From Deltaproteobacteria bacterium (lineage in GTDB: Bacteria; Desulfobacterota; Desulfobacteria; Desulfobacterales; JAHEIW01), in assembly GCA_024639185.1 (NCBI GenBank), contig JAHEIW010000019.1, forward strand, positions 1 to 50,561: DNA of 50,561 nucleotides, read 5' to 3'. Position numbers and translations under genes: made by a program. The notes below the pieces were generated by a model, which searched no databases, was not told the DNA's origin, and saw nothing but the letters and a program-made list of their open reading frames with translations. Positions within the stretch are counted from its first letter, which is position 1. Each line of letters opens with the position of its first letter. Below are positions 18,807 through 27,194 of this stretch, piece by piece.

Positions 18807-19811
18807 ATGGCAAAAGCAAACAAGAAGAAATCTAAACCCAAATATCCTAAAGCCAAAGAATCGAAAACAACTGCGGCAAAGGGCAAAGGTGCGGTCAAAG
18901 CAACAAATAAAATACAAGACAAGGACAGGACGAAACTAAAAAAAGCAAAGAAGAAATTATCCGAACACACCGCCTTTAAAAATAAGGCAAAGCCAAAGAA
19001 GCCAAACCGTAAGGCCGTATGGGTCAAAAAATTCACCCTTGCATACGAAGAGGAACTGCACAGGTTGCAGATCGAACTGCTGAAAATGCAAAAGTATGTC
19101 AAGAATGAGGGTTTGCGCATCATGGCCTTATTTGAAGGGCGGGATGCTGCAGGGAAGGGCGGCACCATTAAACGAATTACAGAACATATGAATCCACGGG
19201 GCACCCGGGTCGTGGCTCTCCTGTCGCCCAGCGACAAGGAGCGCACCCAGTGGTATTTCCAACGCTATATTCAACACTTCCCGGCGGCCGGTGAAATCAT
19301 CCTTTTCGATCGCAGCTGGTATAACCGTGCCATGGTTGAACCCGTGATGGGATTCTGCAGCGACGAGCAAAACAAGCGCTTTTTAAAAGATGTCCCCTTT
19401 CTCGAAGAGATGATTGTCAAAGACGGCATTAAATTGTTCAAATTTTTCTTCTCGGTTTCCAAAGATGAACAGCTGAATCGATTTGACTCGCGCGAGACCG
19501 ATCCATTAAAACAGTATAAAATTTCCCCGGTGGACCGAATGGCCCAAGATCTGTGGGATGATTATACCGTCCGGAAATTTCAGATGCTTAATGAAACCAA
19601 CCGAACCTTAGCGCCCTGGACCATCATTCGATCCGACAACAAGAAATTGGCACGCCTCAACTGCATCAAGCATATTCTGTCCCAAATAAAGTATGAAGAT
19701 CGAATCTCTAAAAAAGAACTTAAAACCGATCCCAACATTTTGATAACGGGTATTGAGGAAATCAGATTACTTGAAAAAAACTTATTAAAACCCACGGAAG
19801 TGCCCGGATAA
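18807..19811 (+). CDS. ppk2: Polyphosphate kinase 2 (second paralogue) with Lys-rich tail
   Basis: 334 residues. The PPK2 core has Walker A GRDAAGKGG, Walker B IILFDRSWYNR and the lid DPLKQYKIS. The first 75 residues are extremely rich in Lys and Ala and look disordered; the core starts near VWVKKFTLAYEEEL. CTGGAGGGGG provides a strong ribosome-binding site. It is clearly paralogous to the preceding gene, yet the N-terminal tails differ. The tail could tether the enzyme to polyphosphate or nucleic acid; this is inferred from charge. Tandem PPK2s often differ in nucleotide preference. Confidence 0.95.
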   Translation: MAKANKKKSKPKYPKAKESKTTAAKGKGAVKATNKIQDKDRTKLKKAKKKLSEHTAFKNKAKPKKPNRKAVWVKKFTLAYEEELHRLQIELLKMQKYVKNEGLRIMALFEGRDAAGKGGTIKRITEHMNPRGTRVVALLSPSDKERTQWYFQRYIQHFPAAGEIILFDRSWYNRAMVEPVMGFCSDEQNKRFLKDVPFLEEMIVKDGIKLFKFFFSVSKDEQLNRFDSRETDPLKQYKISPVDRMAQDLWDDYTVRKFQMLNETNRTLAPWTIIRSDNKKLARLNCIKHILSQIKYEDRISKKELKTDPNILITGIEEIRLLEKNLLKPTEVPG

Positions 19812-19979
19812 CAGAAGGTATTCCTCACGGCTGGCAGCATAGATCGTATTCATAAATCTTTAACGGTTTCCTGAAATTTTACCTATTTTTATTTCTCGAC
19901 TGTGTATCGGATCCGGGCGGGTCAACCATAACCCAGAATTCATTTATCAGCCATCCTTTTATGAGAGAGGGGGAAAGCC

Positions 19980-20429
19980 ATGCCATTAAAACAGCCAATC
20001 AAAGATCGAATGATTCCGATCGGAAATTACGCAACCATTACCCCGGACGCCACTTTGCGGGAAGCAGCCCTATCATTAAGAAAATCATTTTTTGAATTGG
20101 ATGGCGGTATGCGCACCGTAGCCGGTCCCCGTGCCGTTCTGGTCACGGATGAGGATGAAAAATTGCTGGGAATTTTAGACTTCAAAAGCTTTCTCAAAAA
20201 CTATTTTCCACAAATCGGCGGACTGGGTAAAAAAATAATGGTCAAGGATATTATGCTCAAGGTCAAAGGCGCCATTGATGCGTCCGCCACCGTGGAGGAG
20301 GGCCTGACAACAATTGTTCAAACTAAAATAAGCGTGCTGCCGGTCTATGACGGTGACAGAGCAGTGGGTATTGTGCGGGATACGGATATTTTCCTTGCGA
20401 TTACGGATAGTCTGGAAAAAGAAGCTTGA
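19980..20429 (+). CDS. CBS-domain-pair protein
   Basis: 149 residues made of two CBS motifs (about 10-65 and 80-145) and little else. 'RAVLVTDEDEKLLGILDFK' and 'ISVLPVYDGDRAVGIVRDTDIF' are the paired strand-helix units. Such pairs bind adenosine nucleotides and act as energy sensors for a partner protein. GAGAGAGGGGG gives a strong ribosome-binding site. A second, shorter CBS protein follows, and both come after two polyphosphate-linked kinases. A nucleotide-sensing role in that pathway is an inference. Confidence 0.9.
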   Translation: MPLKQPIKDRMIPIGNYATITPDATLREAALSLRKSFFELDGGMRTVAGPRAVLVTDEDEKLLGILDFKSFLKNYFPQIGGLGKKIMVKDIMLKVKGAIDASATVEEGLTTIVQTKISVLPVYDGDRAVGIVRDTDIFLAITDSLEKEA

Positions 20430-20495
20430 TCTAGTGCGGGTCCGTTATCGGCGCTAACCGTCCAAAATCGGTATGCCATCTCTAATTGGGGTTAC

Positions 20496-20876
20496 ATGAT
20501 TATGCGGGTTAAAAAGCTATTGGATAAAAAGGGACATGACGTGTATTCGATTTCGCCGAACGCATCTGTTTTCGATGCATTGAAGCTGATGGCCGAAAAA
20601 GAAATCGGCGCTCTGGTGGTACTCGAAAACGAAAAGATGGTGGGGATTGTTTCCGAGCGGGATTATGCCCGCAAGATTATCCTCAAGGGCAAATCTTCCA
20701 AACAGACGCCGGTTCGCGAGATAATGACCTCTGAAGTTTTTCATACCGGTCCTGATAAGAAAGTCAGAAAATGTCTGTCCCTGATGACCAAACACCACTT
20801 CCGCCATATCCCGGTACTTGACGAAGGGCGGTTGGTTGGTATCCTTTCGATCGAAGATGTAAAAGGCGTCACCTGA
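20496..20876 (+). CDS. CBS-domain-pair protein, IMPDH-like
   Basis: 126-residue stand-alone CBS pair. 'MAEKEIGALVVLENEKMVGIVSERDYARKI' and 'MTKHHFRHIPVLDEGRLVGILSIEDV' are the two units. These small proteins usually dimerise and bind ATP, ADP or AMP. ATG-ATT-ATG gives two possible starts six bases apart; the upstream one is listed. It is the last plus-strand gene of the polyphosphate group and converges on nptA, sharing a terminator-like hairpin. Confidence 0.9.
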   Translation: MIMRVKKLLDKKGHDVYSISPNASVFDALKLMAEKEIGALVVLENEKMVGIVSERDYARKIILKGKSSKQTPVREIMTSEVFHTGPDKKVRKCLSLMTKHHFRHIPVLDEGRLVGILSIEDVKGVT

Positions 20877-20925
20877 TCCTAATAAAATGCGCCTTGCTGA
20901 TCTGGAGACTGCTGCCCGGGTTTGC

Positions 20926-20950
20926 AATGGCGTTCAACGGGTACGCCATT
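20926..20950. terminator. Bidirectional terminator-like hairpin between CBS gene and nptA
   Basis: Stem AATGGCGT (20926-20933) and ACGCCATT (20943-20950), loop 9 bases, then TTA on the plus strand. It directly abuts the nptA stop, so it could serve both converging genes. The T-run is short. Confidence 0.5.
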
Positions 20951-22753
20951 TTAGGCCGCCTCTGCCAGATCCTCCTCGCCTACGCCTGATGCGACAACGG
21001 TTTTGGCCATCCGCTTGGCGTGATAGTAAATGCGTTTGAGTTTTTCAATGATTTCGATCTCCAGACTGTAGGCTTCAAATTTTCCTGAATCTTCGCTAAC
21101 GAGCCTTCGGGCCTGGTGCAGGTCAGCCTCTAATGTCAGACGTTTCATGTCATCGTTCATCGACAGCACCCGCTGGGCATATTCTTGATCCTCTTCAACC
21201 ACCGCCCGCAAGGCTGCCTTGAGGGCATCCGAAACGACGACATGCAGCGTTTTGATCACTTTCTGGGTCGCCTGGCTTATTTTGATTCCTTTTTTAATCC
21301 GCTGCAACCCCAGGTTCACCAAATTGACTTCGATCACATCGCCGATGTGCTCCAGGTCATTGATGGCCCCCATGAGCAACAGCATTTTTTGGGTCTGATA
21401 TTCATTCAGCTGCAGCTTGCTGACGCTCGCCAGATAATTGACGATGTGTTTGTAGAGGATATCGACATCTTCATCCTTTTCCCGGACTGTCATCAGCGCT
21501 TCATTGTTTCCGCTCAGTACGGCCGGTATCATGGCCGTATTCATCAGGTCCACCCGTTTTCCCATGCGCCTGATTTCATGCCGTGCGGCATCCAGCGCCA
21601 GGCTGGGCGTATTAAACAGCATGTCACTTAAATATTTGGGTTGAATCTCTTTAACTTCCGGCAGGGGTTTGTCCGGAACCAGCCAAAAGACGAATCGGGC
21701 AAAGTAGGTAATAAATGGAAGAAATAGAACGGCTATACCTACATTAAACAATGTGTGAGCATTGGCCACCTGCCGCGGCAGCACCGAAGCCGCAGCTTCC
21801 AGACCGGTAAGACCTTCTGCGGGAGAAGGAGAGATATAAACGACAAACTTTGCAAACGGCGCAATAAGAGGCAACATAATCAGGACGCCTATTATCTTGA
21901 AGAGCACGTGACTTGCCGCTACCCGCACCGCCTCGCGCGGTTTGCCGAGCGAAGCCAAACCGGCCGTCACACACGTTCCGATATTGGCGCCAAGTGCCAG
22001 GGCGATTCCCGCCTCCAGAGTAATCAAGCCCTGCATTGCCAGTACGATCACCACGCCCATCGATGCGGAACTGGATTGAATTAGCGCCGTAAAAATTGCA
22101 GCCACCAAAATACCCAATATCGGGTTGGACATGTTGGCCATCAGGTCAATAAATGGCTGATAAGTTCTTAGAGGATGCATGGCATCGCTCATGACACCCA
22201 TACCGAAAAAGATCATTCCCAGTCCCATGACCATATATCCGTATTGCTGGATTTTTTCTTTTTTGGAGACAAAGAGCATTGCAAAACCGACCGCCAGCAG
22301 AAGCAAGGCATACTTGGTCACTTTAAACGCGACAATCTGAGCCGTGATGGTCGTGCCGATATCCGCGCCTAAAATTACGCCGACTGTTTGAGACAGCGAC
22401 ATCAGATTAGCGGATACGAAACCGACCAGCATGACGGTGGTCACCGAACTGGATTGAATCACAGCCGTTACGATGGCACCGGTTATCATCCCCATGATAC
22501 GGTTGTTTGACAGCATCCCCAGGATGTCTTTCATTTTTTCGCCGGCTACATTTTTTAAGGCGTCGCTCATGCGCTCCATCCCGTACAAAAAAAGGGACAG
22601 GCCGCCGAGCAATCCGATGGCCAGGATAAACCAATCGATTTTATCTGGCCCTGAAACCTCTGCTGCTCTGGCAAGGGAAGGCAAAAACAGTATAAAAGAG
22701 CAGACACTGAAAAATACGAATGTATAAAGGTGATTTGAGCGCAGCAGTTTCAT
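20951..22753 (-). CDS. Na/Pi cotransporter with C-terminal PhoU-like domain
   Basis: 600 residues. A signal-like hydrophobic start is followed by eight or more membrane segments holding two inverted Na/Pi repeats, each with the QSSS motif (QSSSVTTV and QSSSASMG). The C-terminal 200 residues form a cytoplasmic PhoU-like helical bundle ('AINDLEHIGDVIEVNL'). Members of this NptA/YjbB family move phosphate with sodium; YjbB of E. coli exports, others import. Its position beside ppk1 and ppk2 genes fits phosphate supply for polyphosphate. A usp gene lies 36 bases upstream on the same strand, probably in one operon. Confidence 0.94.
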   Translation of the reverse strand: MKLLRSNHLYTFVFFSVCSFILFLPSLARAAEVSGPDKIDWFILAIGLLGGLSLFLYGMERMSDALKNVAGEKMKDILGMLSNNRIMGMITGAIVTAVIQSSSVTTVMLVGFVSANLMSLSQTVGVILGADIGTTITAQIVAFKVTKYALLLLAVGFAMLFVSKKEKIQQYGYMVMGLGMIFFGMGVMSDAMHPLRTYQPFIDLMANMSNPILGILVAAIFTALIQSSSASMGVVIVLAMQGLITLEAGIALALGANIGTCVTAGLASLGKPREAVRVAASHVLFKIIGVLIMLPLIAPFAKFVVYISPSPAEGLTGLEAAASVLPRQVANAHTLFNVGIAVLFLPFITYFARFVFWLVPDKPLPEVKEIQPKYLSDMLFNTPSLALDAARHEIRRMGKRVDLMNTAMIPAVLSGNNEALMTVREKDEDVDILYKHIVNYLASVSKLQLNEYQTQKMLLLMGAINDLEHIGDVIEVNLVNLGLQRIKKGIKISQATQKVIKTLHVVVSDALKAALRAVVEEDQEYAQRVLSMNDDMKRLTLEADLHQARRLVSEDSGKFEAYSLEIEIIEKLKRIYYHAKRMAKTVVASGVGEEDLAEAA

Positions 22754-22789
22754 TTGTCATCTCCTTGAAATGAGCGAAAAACAATTTTT

Positions 22790-23269
22790 TTACTTCCGGC
22801 TTGAGCCCTTCACGACCGTTACCGGGATGGGTGACAGTTGCACCACCCGTTCGGCCTTTGAGCCGATTAGCAAATGCGATAACCCGGTACGGCCGTGACT
22901 GCCGATAATAATCATGCTGGCTCGTTTCTTTTCAGCAACTTCCACGATCCTTTTCACTGGTGTGCCGACCACTAAAAGCGACGTGGCCTTTGTTATCGGT
23001 GTCTCATTGGGATAGGCCTTACGCACTTTTTTTAGAAATGTCTCCATCATTTCTTCGGCAACTTCTTCCATGGATTGGAGGAATTTTTTCTTTTTGCCTG
23101 TTTGCGCATAAAATCCCGGTGCTTCTGCCGGATCATGGATAACATGGAGCACTAGAAGCCGGCTCGACATGCATTTTGCCAGTTCACTGGCAAAAACCAG
23201 GGCCTCTTCCGAGTAAGAGGTAAAATCTACTGGAACTAACAGGATGTTTTGATCTCTTTTTTTAGCCAT
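22790..23269 (-). CDS. Universal stress protein, UspA family
   Basis: 159 residues from the ATG at 23269. This start is chosen because AGGAGG sits just upstream; a longer reading to 23353 lacks such a site. The Usp nucleotide signature is complete (IGSHGRTGLSHLLIGSKAERV), as is the N-terminal ILLVPVDFTSYSEEA. It likely binds ATP. It is the first gene of a two-gene unit with the Na/Pi cotransporter, recalling the usp placed after the TRAP permease at 15060. In both cases a Usp accompanies a secondary transporter. Confidence 0.93.
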   Translation of the reverse strand: MAKKRDQNILLVPVDFTSYSEEALVFASELAKCMSSRLLVLHVIHDPAEAPGFYAQTGKKKKFLQSMEEVAEEMMETFLKKVRKAYPNETPITKATSLLVVGTPVKRIVEVAEKKRASMIIIGSHGRTGLSHLLIGSKAERVVQLSPIPVTVVKGSSRK

Positions 23270-23601
23270 TTTCAATCCTCCTAAACATGCAGATGCATCC
23301 GCCCTATTCAGGACGATGCGTCTTGAGGCTTCTATTAGCCTTAACCGCATCATCTGAAAAAGGGCAGACCAGCTTTATGGGCCAGATTGCCCCTGAACTC
23401 CGCACGGTCAGAAGATCGTCCTTAACAGGTCACATGGAAAAGGCCGATCGTCTTTTCACCTGCCGTATTCCAGGTCTGAATTGCTTCAGGCGTAGGTTCC
23501 GGCCTCATTCGGCATCCGTATATTTTAAGGTACCGCTTTGAATTGATTTTTACCCATTTCCTTCTATTGACACACAGGCAGGCCTTAATTTCTGAGGGAA
23601 T
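23270..23601. other. Gene-free stretch between sixA and usp
   Basis: 332 bases. No convincing gene, repeat or promoter was recognised, apart from the usp ribosome-binding site at its left end. Open frames here lack family resemblance. Confidence 0.5.
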
Positions 23602-24099
23602 TTAAGACCGATGCTTTTTGGGATAATCAAAGAATTTCACTTTGCCGCAGTGTGCTTTTATATTGGCCCATGATGCGATATCCAAATCGACGCAAAATAC
23701 GCCGCAGGTAGGGATATTACCGATGGGCCGGTCACCGATATAATTGGCCAGGCCATTGGTTGCCGGGTTATGGCCGACGACCATGGCCTGATTGACCCCA
23801 TCGTCAATTTCTGTGACAACATCCATGAGGGCCTTTTCACCGAACTCATATATGGCCTCGCTGTATCGGATATCTTCAAGCGGATAATCGAGCGCAGCGG
23901 CAATAATACGGGCGGTCATGGCGGCCCTGCTGGCAGGGCTGGACAAGACAAGGTCCGGGGCAACATTTAATTCCCTAAGGATACTGCCCATAAAAGGCGC
24001 GTTTTTACGCCCGCGCTTGTTCAGGGGTCTTTCAAAATCATCCAGCTTGGGATATTTCCAGCTGGATTTCGCATGCCTGACCAGATAAAGGGTTTTCAT
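23602..24099 (-). CDS. sixA: Phosphohistidine phosphatase SixA-like
   Basis: 165 residues of the histidine phosphatase superfamily. The N-terminus KTLYLVRHAKSSW has the catalytic RH motif in its SixA form, followed by 'RPLNKRGRKNA' and 'VLSSPASRAAMTARI'. The second catalytic His is in VVGHNPATNGLA. SixA proteins remove phosphate from histidine on HPt or phosphotransfer proteins. The ATG at 24099 is used; a TTG two codons upstream is possible. SixA genes often sit with CHAD and ppk genes, as here, but its polyphosphate-related substrate, if any, is not known. Confidence 0.92.
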   Translation of the reverse strand: MKTLYLVRHAKSSWKYPKLDDFERPLNKRGRKNAPFMGSILRELNVAPDLVLSSPASRAAMTARIIAAALDYPLEDIRYSEAIYEFGEKALMDVVTEIDDGVNQAMVVGHNPATNGLANYIGDRPIGNIPTCGVFCVDLDIASWANIKAHCGKVKFFDYPKKHRS

Positions 24100-24106
24100 A
24101 ATCAAA

Positions 24107-24194
24107 GGTTCATGGGTTCAGGGTTCATAGGTTCAGGGTTTTGTGGTTAAGCACTGAATTTCTGGCCTTCGTTCAAGTTATTTAACCTCTGAAC
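24107..24194. repeat. Palindromic intergenic repeat, GGTTCAGGGTTCAT type
   Basis: Left arm 24107-24140 has four 'GGTTCA' units; the right arm is short (AACCTCTGAACC, 24184-24195). It overlaps the start region of sixA. One arm appears eroded. Confidence 0.5.
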
Positions 24195-24230
24195 CGTTGA
24201 GTTTATTTATACCAAGCAGAAAACCAATAA

Positions 24231-24259
24231 CACCGAATTGGGCAACGCCCAATTCGGTG
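24231..24259 (-). terminator. Strong hairpin terminator of the ppk1-CHAD-parA-zinc protein unit
   Basis: Perfect 13-base stem (CACCGAATTGGGC 24231-24243 and its complement 24247-24259) with a 3-base loop. On the minus strand it follows the zinc-protein stop by two bases and is followed by TTATTGGTTTT, a weak T-tract. Likely Rho-independent end of the unit, before sixA. Confidence 0.7.
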
Positions 24260-24260
24260 G

Positions 24261-24416
24261 CTACTTCAGGGCAGCCGGCTTGTGTAAGTAGGTTTTTTTG
24301 GTCGACACCCAGCCGCATTTTTTGCATTTGAATTTTGGATTTCTGACGATATCGGCAAACTTGCCAAAGTTCTTGGAGACATCTTTTTTCTTCCATTCGC
24401 ACATTTTTTTTGCCAT
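24261..24416 (-). CDS. 51-residue CxxC-type small protein
   Basis: Starts at the ATG at 24416, which has GAGGAG eight bases upstream; readings that begin further upstream lack a site. The sequence is basic and has one CKKC pair (NPKFKCKKCGWVSTKK) plus an earlier Cys in MCEWKK, so it could form half a zinc ribbon, perhaps completed by dimerisation. The pattern 'KFKCKKCGWV' resembles rubredoxin-like or ribosomal zinc knuckles, but no named family is recognised. It follows parA by about 270 bases and precedes a strong terminator, so it may be the last gene of the ppk1 unit. Confidence 0.65.
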   Translation of the reverse strand: MAKKMCEWKKKDVSKNFGKFADIVRNPKFKCKKCGWVSTKKTYLHKPAALK

Positions 24417-24686
24417 TTTAAATTCTCCTCTACATGGTTCAGACATTTGAAAAAGTTGGTTGATATCTTCGAATCCGATTCTATATTTACCACCGTTTTC
24501 AACTTAATAACGATACCAATGCTTGTAAATGCAAGGTCTCAATTTTTAATGCCAAAAAGTGGAATTTCATATTCGAACTTCCGGTGGGATGCGCCCATGG
24601 TTAATCCCTGCGCTCTGAGGTTTGCGGGCCTGATTTTATTTTGGCAGAATTTCAGGTTTCAATCGGACACACAATGCCCTGACACC

Positions 24687-25442
24687 TTAATCCTGTGGAT
24701 TCAGTATATGGCTTTGAACTTTAGACCAGAGGTTCTGATATGATTTTGAAGCCATAGAGCGCGGCGCGAAGACGGATACCGGGGCCCGATAGATTCCCAT
24801 TTTTTCGACCTGCGCCAGATATGGGACAAAACTTTTCAAAACGCCTTTGAAATTCTTGGATACGCTTAGCATCAGCTCTTTGTGCATTTTTTTGTGACGG
24901 TCCACCATCGAAAAGAAGGGGTAAATCCTGGTGGCATCATATTTTTTCTTTTTGCAGAACGCCAGCAATTGACGATAGGTACGCACGGAAAGCGTGGTCG
25001 GAATCATGGGCACCAGAGTATGGTCAGCCGCGTTCAAAATGTTTTCAGCCAGAATGCCGATGGTCACCGGACAGTCCAGTATAATTAAGCGATATTCACT
25101 CGCAAAGGGGCAAAGCATTTTTTTTAACCGTACTTTTGAATTGCCAAATTTTGAATAGAGAACATCCAGTTTGCGAAGGGAGAAATCTGCCGGAAGAATG
25201 TCCAGATTTTCAAAATCGGTGCCTTTAACGCTTTTATAGACACCCTTGGCGCCCCGGGCGAACCCTTTGGGTCCGGATTTGAGCTTGGGTTTTACCCGGA
25301 AGTAATATGTGGCCGAACCCTGGGGATCCAGGTCGCAAATCAAGGTTTTGGTTCCCGTCCGGGCGGACAGGTAGGATAAATTAACCGCAGCGGCGGTCTT
25401 GCCCACCCCGCCTTTATTGCTGTATAGCGCCAGCGTTGTCAT
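24687..25442 (-). CDS. ParA/MinD-type ATPase without a ParB partner
   Basis: 251 residues. The deviant Walker A KGGVGKT is at 10-16 and marks the ParA/MinD/Mrp group; CDLDPQGSATYY is the Walker A' segment and 'YRLIILDCPV' the Walker B. The ATG at 25442 puts the P-loop at its usual distance from the start. There is no parB or parS-like site, so chromosome or plasmid partition is unlikely. The gene lies 44 bases after a CHAD protein gene and two genes after ppk1. Orphan ParA ATPases such as McdA position protein or organelle cargo over the nucleoid. Polyphosphate granules are a tempting cargo here; this is inference. Confidence 0.9.
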   Translation of the reverse strand: MTTLALYSNKGGVGKTAAAVNLSYLSARTGTKTLICDLDPQGSATYYFRVKPKLKSGPKGFARGAKGVYKSVKGTDFENLDILPADFSLRKLDVLYSKFGNSKVRLKKMLCPFASEYRLIILDCPVTIGILAENILNAADHTLVPMIPTTLSVRTYRQLLAFCKKKKYDATRIYPFFSMVDRHKKMHKELMLSVSKNFKGVLKSFVPYLAQVEKMGIYRAPVSVFAPRSMASKSYQNLWSKVQSHILNPQD

Positions 25443-25457
25443 TTTTGGTTTCCCAAT

Positions 25458-25490
25458 AATAATATTCAATATTCAATCTACAATATTCAA
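25458..25490. repeat. AT-rich AATATTCAAT tract
   Basis: Three to four tandem 'AATATTCAAT' units in the parA-CHAD gap, running into the CHAD stop codon. It is the same motif as the arms at 7289-7412, but no opposing arm is present. Confidence 0.5.
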
Positions 25491-27037
25491 TTGCCTGTCT
25501 TTGCGGCGAATAGTTCTTTAAACAGTTCCTGATTGGCAGGCGCTGCAAAGTCTGTGAACGTTCTGGCAAAAGCGTCCCTGACCGTCTGCTTCTCGCGGTT
25601 CAATGTTTCAACCAGGCTACCGATAGCGACCAGTGTCTTTTTAAGCTGCTGCTGACTGCCAGGCAATTCTGTGGCGATATTCAAAAGATATTCCTGCTGA
25701 ACACAAAGATCATTAAAGTCCCCGAGGTTGTCCTGCAAGTTCTTCAGCTGAGCAATCAAGGCATTGATCTTCTTGCGGGGAAAAAGATTGGCGAAGAACT
25801 CCATCAGATAGCGCAATTTTTTGCATTCAATTCTGAGAGCGTGCAACAACTCATCTTCGGTGTTTGCCAGAATTTTGCTTCCGGTTTTGACAATCCCCCG
25901 GAACCTTTTAGAAATTCTTTGGCGGGCCAGCTCAATTATGGGAAGCTCAGCGTTTGCTGCTGCCGCCGAACCCGGTGGCGGCTTATTTAAAAACGTTTCC
26001 CAATCCTTCATAATCTTCTTATATTTGCCGGAGTTCAGGCCGCGCAAGACATGCTGAAAAGCGTTGGCCCGACTTTGGTGCAAGTGCGCAAACAAAAGAT
26101 CGATGTCATCACGCAAAACTGCGGGTAGTCTCCTTTTATATGATTCCTGATTGAGCAGATAAACGTCCAGGTCCCTTAAAGCGTTGGAGCGTTTGCCGAT
26201 ATAAGCAAAATCTTTCTTAAATCGATCCGTTGTTCGCGCGGGAAATACATTTTTAATTTGCGCCAGGGCCGAACGGGTCCGGCGAATTGCAACTCTGAAA
26301 TCATGTAAAATTTCGGTATCCAGGTCCTTTTCGAAAACGGCTTCATTTTTCCGCATGACCTTTAACAAAAAACGCAAAATAAGTTTAGTAGCTTGATCCG
26401 AGCGCATTGACGGGTCAAGTTGAATATTGACTTTGGCAGAATAGCTTTCCGGCTTGCTGTCTGCTAAGGCCAGCACATTAAAAAAAAATTCTTTCTCCGT
26501 GCCGAGCTTCAGCCCTGCTTCTTTAAGGTTTTTGGCCAGACGGCGCTCATATTTGGGATAGCCCCTGATGGGCTTCAACCATAGATGCCTGGCGAGCACC
26601 GGTTTTCTTCTGCCTTGCGCAGGGCGAATTTCTTCAAAAAGTAGGCGGGCCACTGTCTTTTCATCCGGGTTTAAAATGTTATACGGCTTCGAGCGGGTTT
26701 GGACTTCAACGAGCTTCAAAAGAGCACGCATTTTGATAATGGGCGCTAGTCGCTTTTTAAAATCACCGTCCGCCAAATCCCAGTAGAAAACGGGCATTCG
26801 GCTGAATTCAATGTTATGCAACGTGTCACTTTTTTTGAGTTTACGTAAAATCAGCCTGTTTCCGGACGAATACAAAATAAGCGATTTATTGAATAAGCGC
26901 CAGTCAAACGTGTCGTAAAGCGTAAGCTTGCCAGCAACACGGGGCGCCTGTTTGATGGCATATTGACCCGCCAGCTGGTCAAACAGTTGTTTTTCACTAT
27001 AGCCGTCTGGCACGTTGAATTTCTGATTTCTGATCAT
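25487..27037 (-). CDS. CHAD-domain protein (polyphosphate-binding)
   Basis: 516 residues. The C-terminal part (about 215-500) is a CHAD domain: 'ILHDFRVAIRRTRSAL' and 'LLHALRIECKKLRYLMEFF' are its two conserved His-containing helices rich in Lys and Arg. The N-terminal 200 residues resemble a degenerate CYTH (triphosphate tunnel) region but lack a clear ExExK motif. CHAD domains are known to bind polyphosphate and to localise to polyphosphate granules. The gene lies between ppk1 (157-base gap) and parA (44-base gap) on the same strand, which supports a granule role. Confidence 0.92.
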   Translation of the reverse strand: MIRNQKFNVPDGYSEKQLFDQLAGQYAIKQAPRVAGKLTLYDTFDWRLFNKSLILYSSGNRLILRKLKKSDTLHNIEFSRMPVFYWDLADGDFKKRLAPIIKMRALLKLVEVQTRSKPYNILNPDEKTVARLLFEEIRPAQGRRKPVLARHLWLKPIRGYPKYERRLAKNLKEAGLKLGTEKEFFFNVLALADSKPESYSAKVNIQLDPSMRSDQATKLILRFLLKVMRKNEAVFEKDLDTEILHDFRVAIRRTRSALAQIKNVFPARTTDRFKKDFAYIGKRSNALRDLDVYLLNQESYKRRLPAVLRDDIDLLFAHLHQSRANAFQHVLRGLNSGKYKKIMKDWETFLNKPPPGSAAAANAELPIIELARQRISKRFRGIVKTGSKILANTEDELLHALRIECKKLRYLMEFFANLFPRKKINALIAQLKNLQDNLGDFNDLCVQQEYLLNIATELPGSQQQLKKTLVAIGSLVETLNREKQTVRDAFARTFTDFAAPANQELFKELFAAKTGN

Positions 27038-27194
27038 GATTGAATTCTTAAATAGCTGTGTATGCGAGCCAATCCGATAGATGCATCCTGGATCTGGCCA
27101 CTGCCGGCGCCAAACGTTTTAGCTGCATCATCACCGGTATGCAGATGAAACTGTGTGTCTTTGAAATCCGGCCTTTCTGCTGCTTAAACCGTTT

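Noticed and set aside
18788-19246. Minus-strand open frame of 152 codons, Phe/Leu-rich and membrane-like
   Set aside because: Antisense to the Lys-rich tail of the second PPK2; poly-Lys codons read backwards give Phe and Leu.
23567-23588. Promoter with TTGACA near 23567
   Set aside because: Lies on the plus strand with no plus-strand gene downstream and no -10 box at a workable distance.
24687-25442. Plasmid or chromosome partition locus
   Set aside because: A ParA-type ATPase is present, but no parB gene or repeated parS-like sites are nearby and the flanks are polyphosphate genes.
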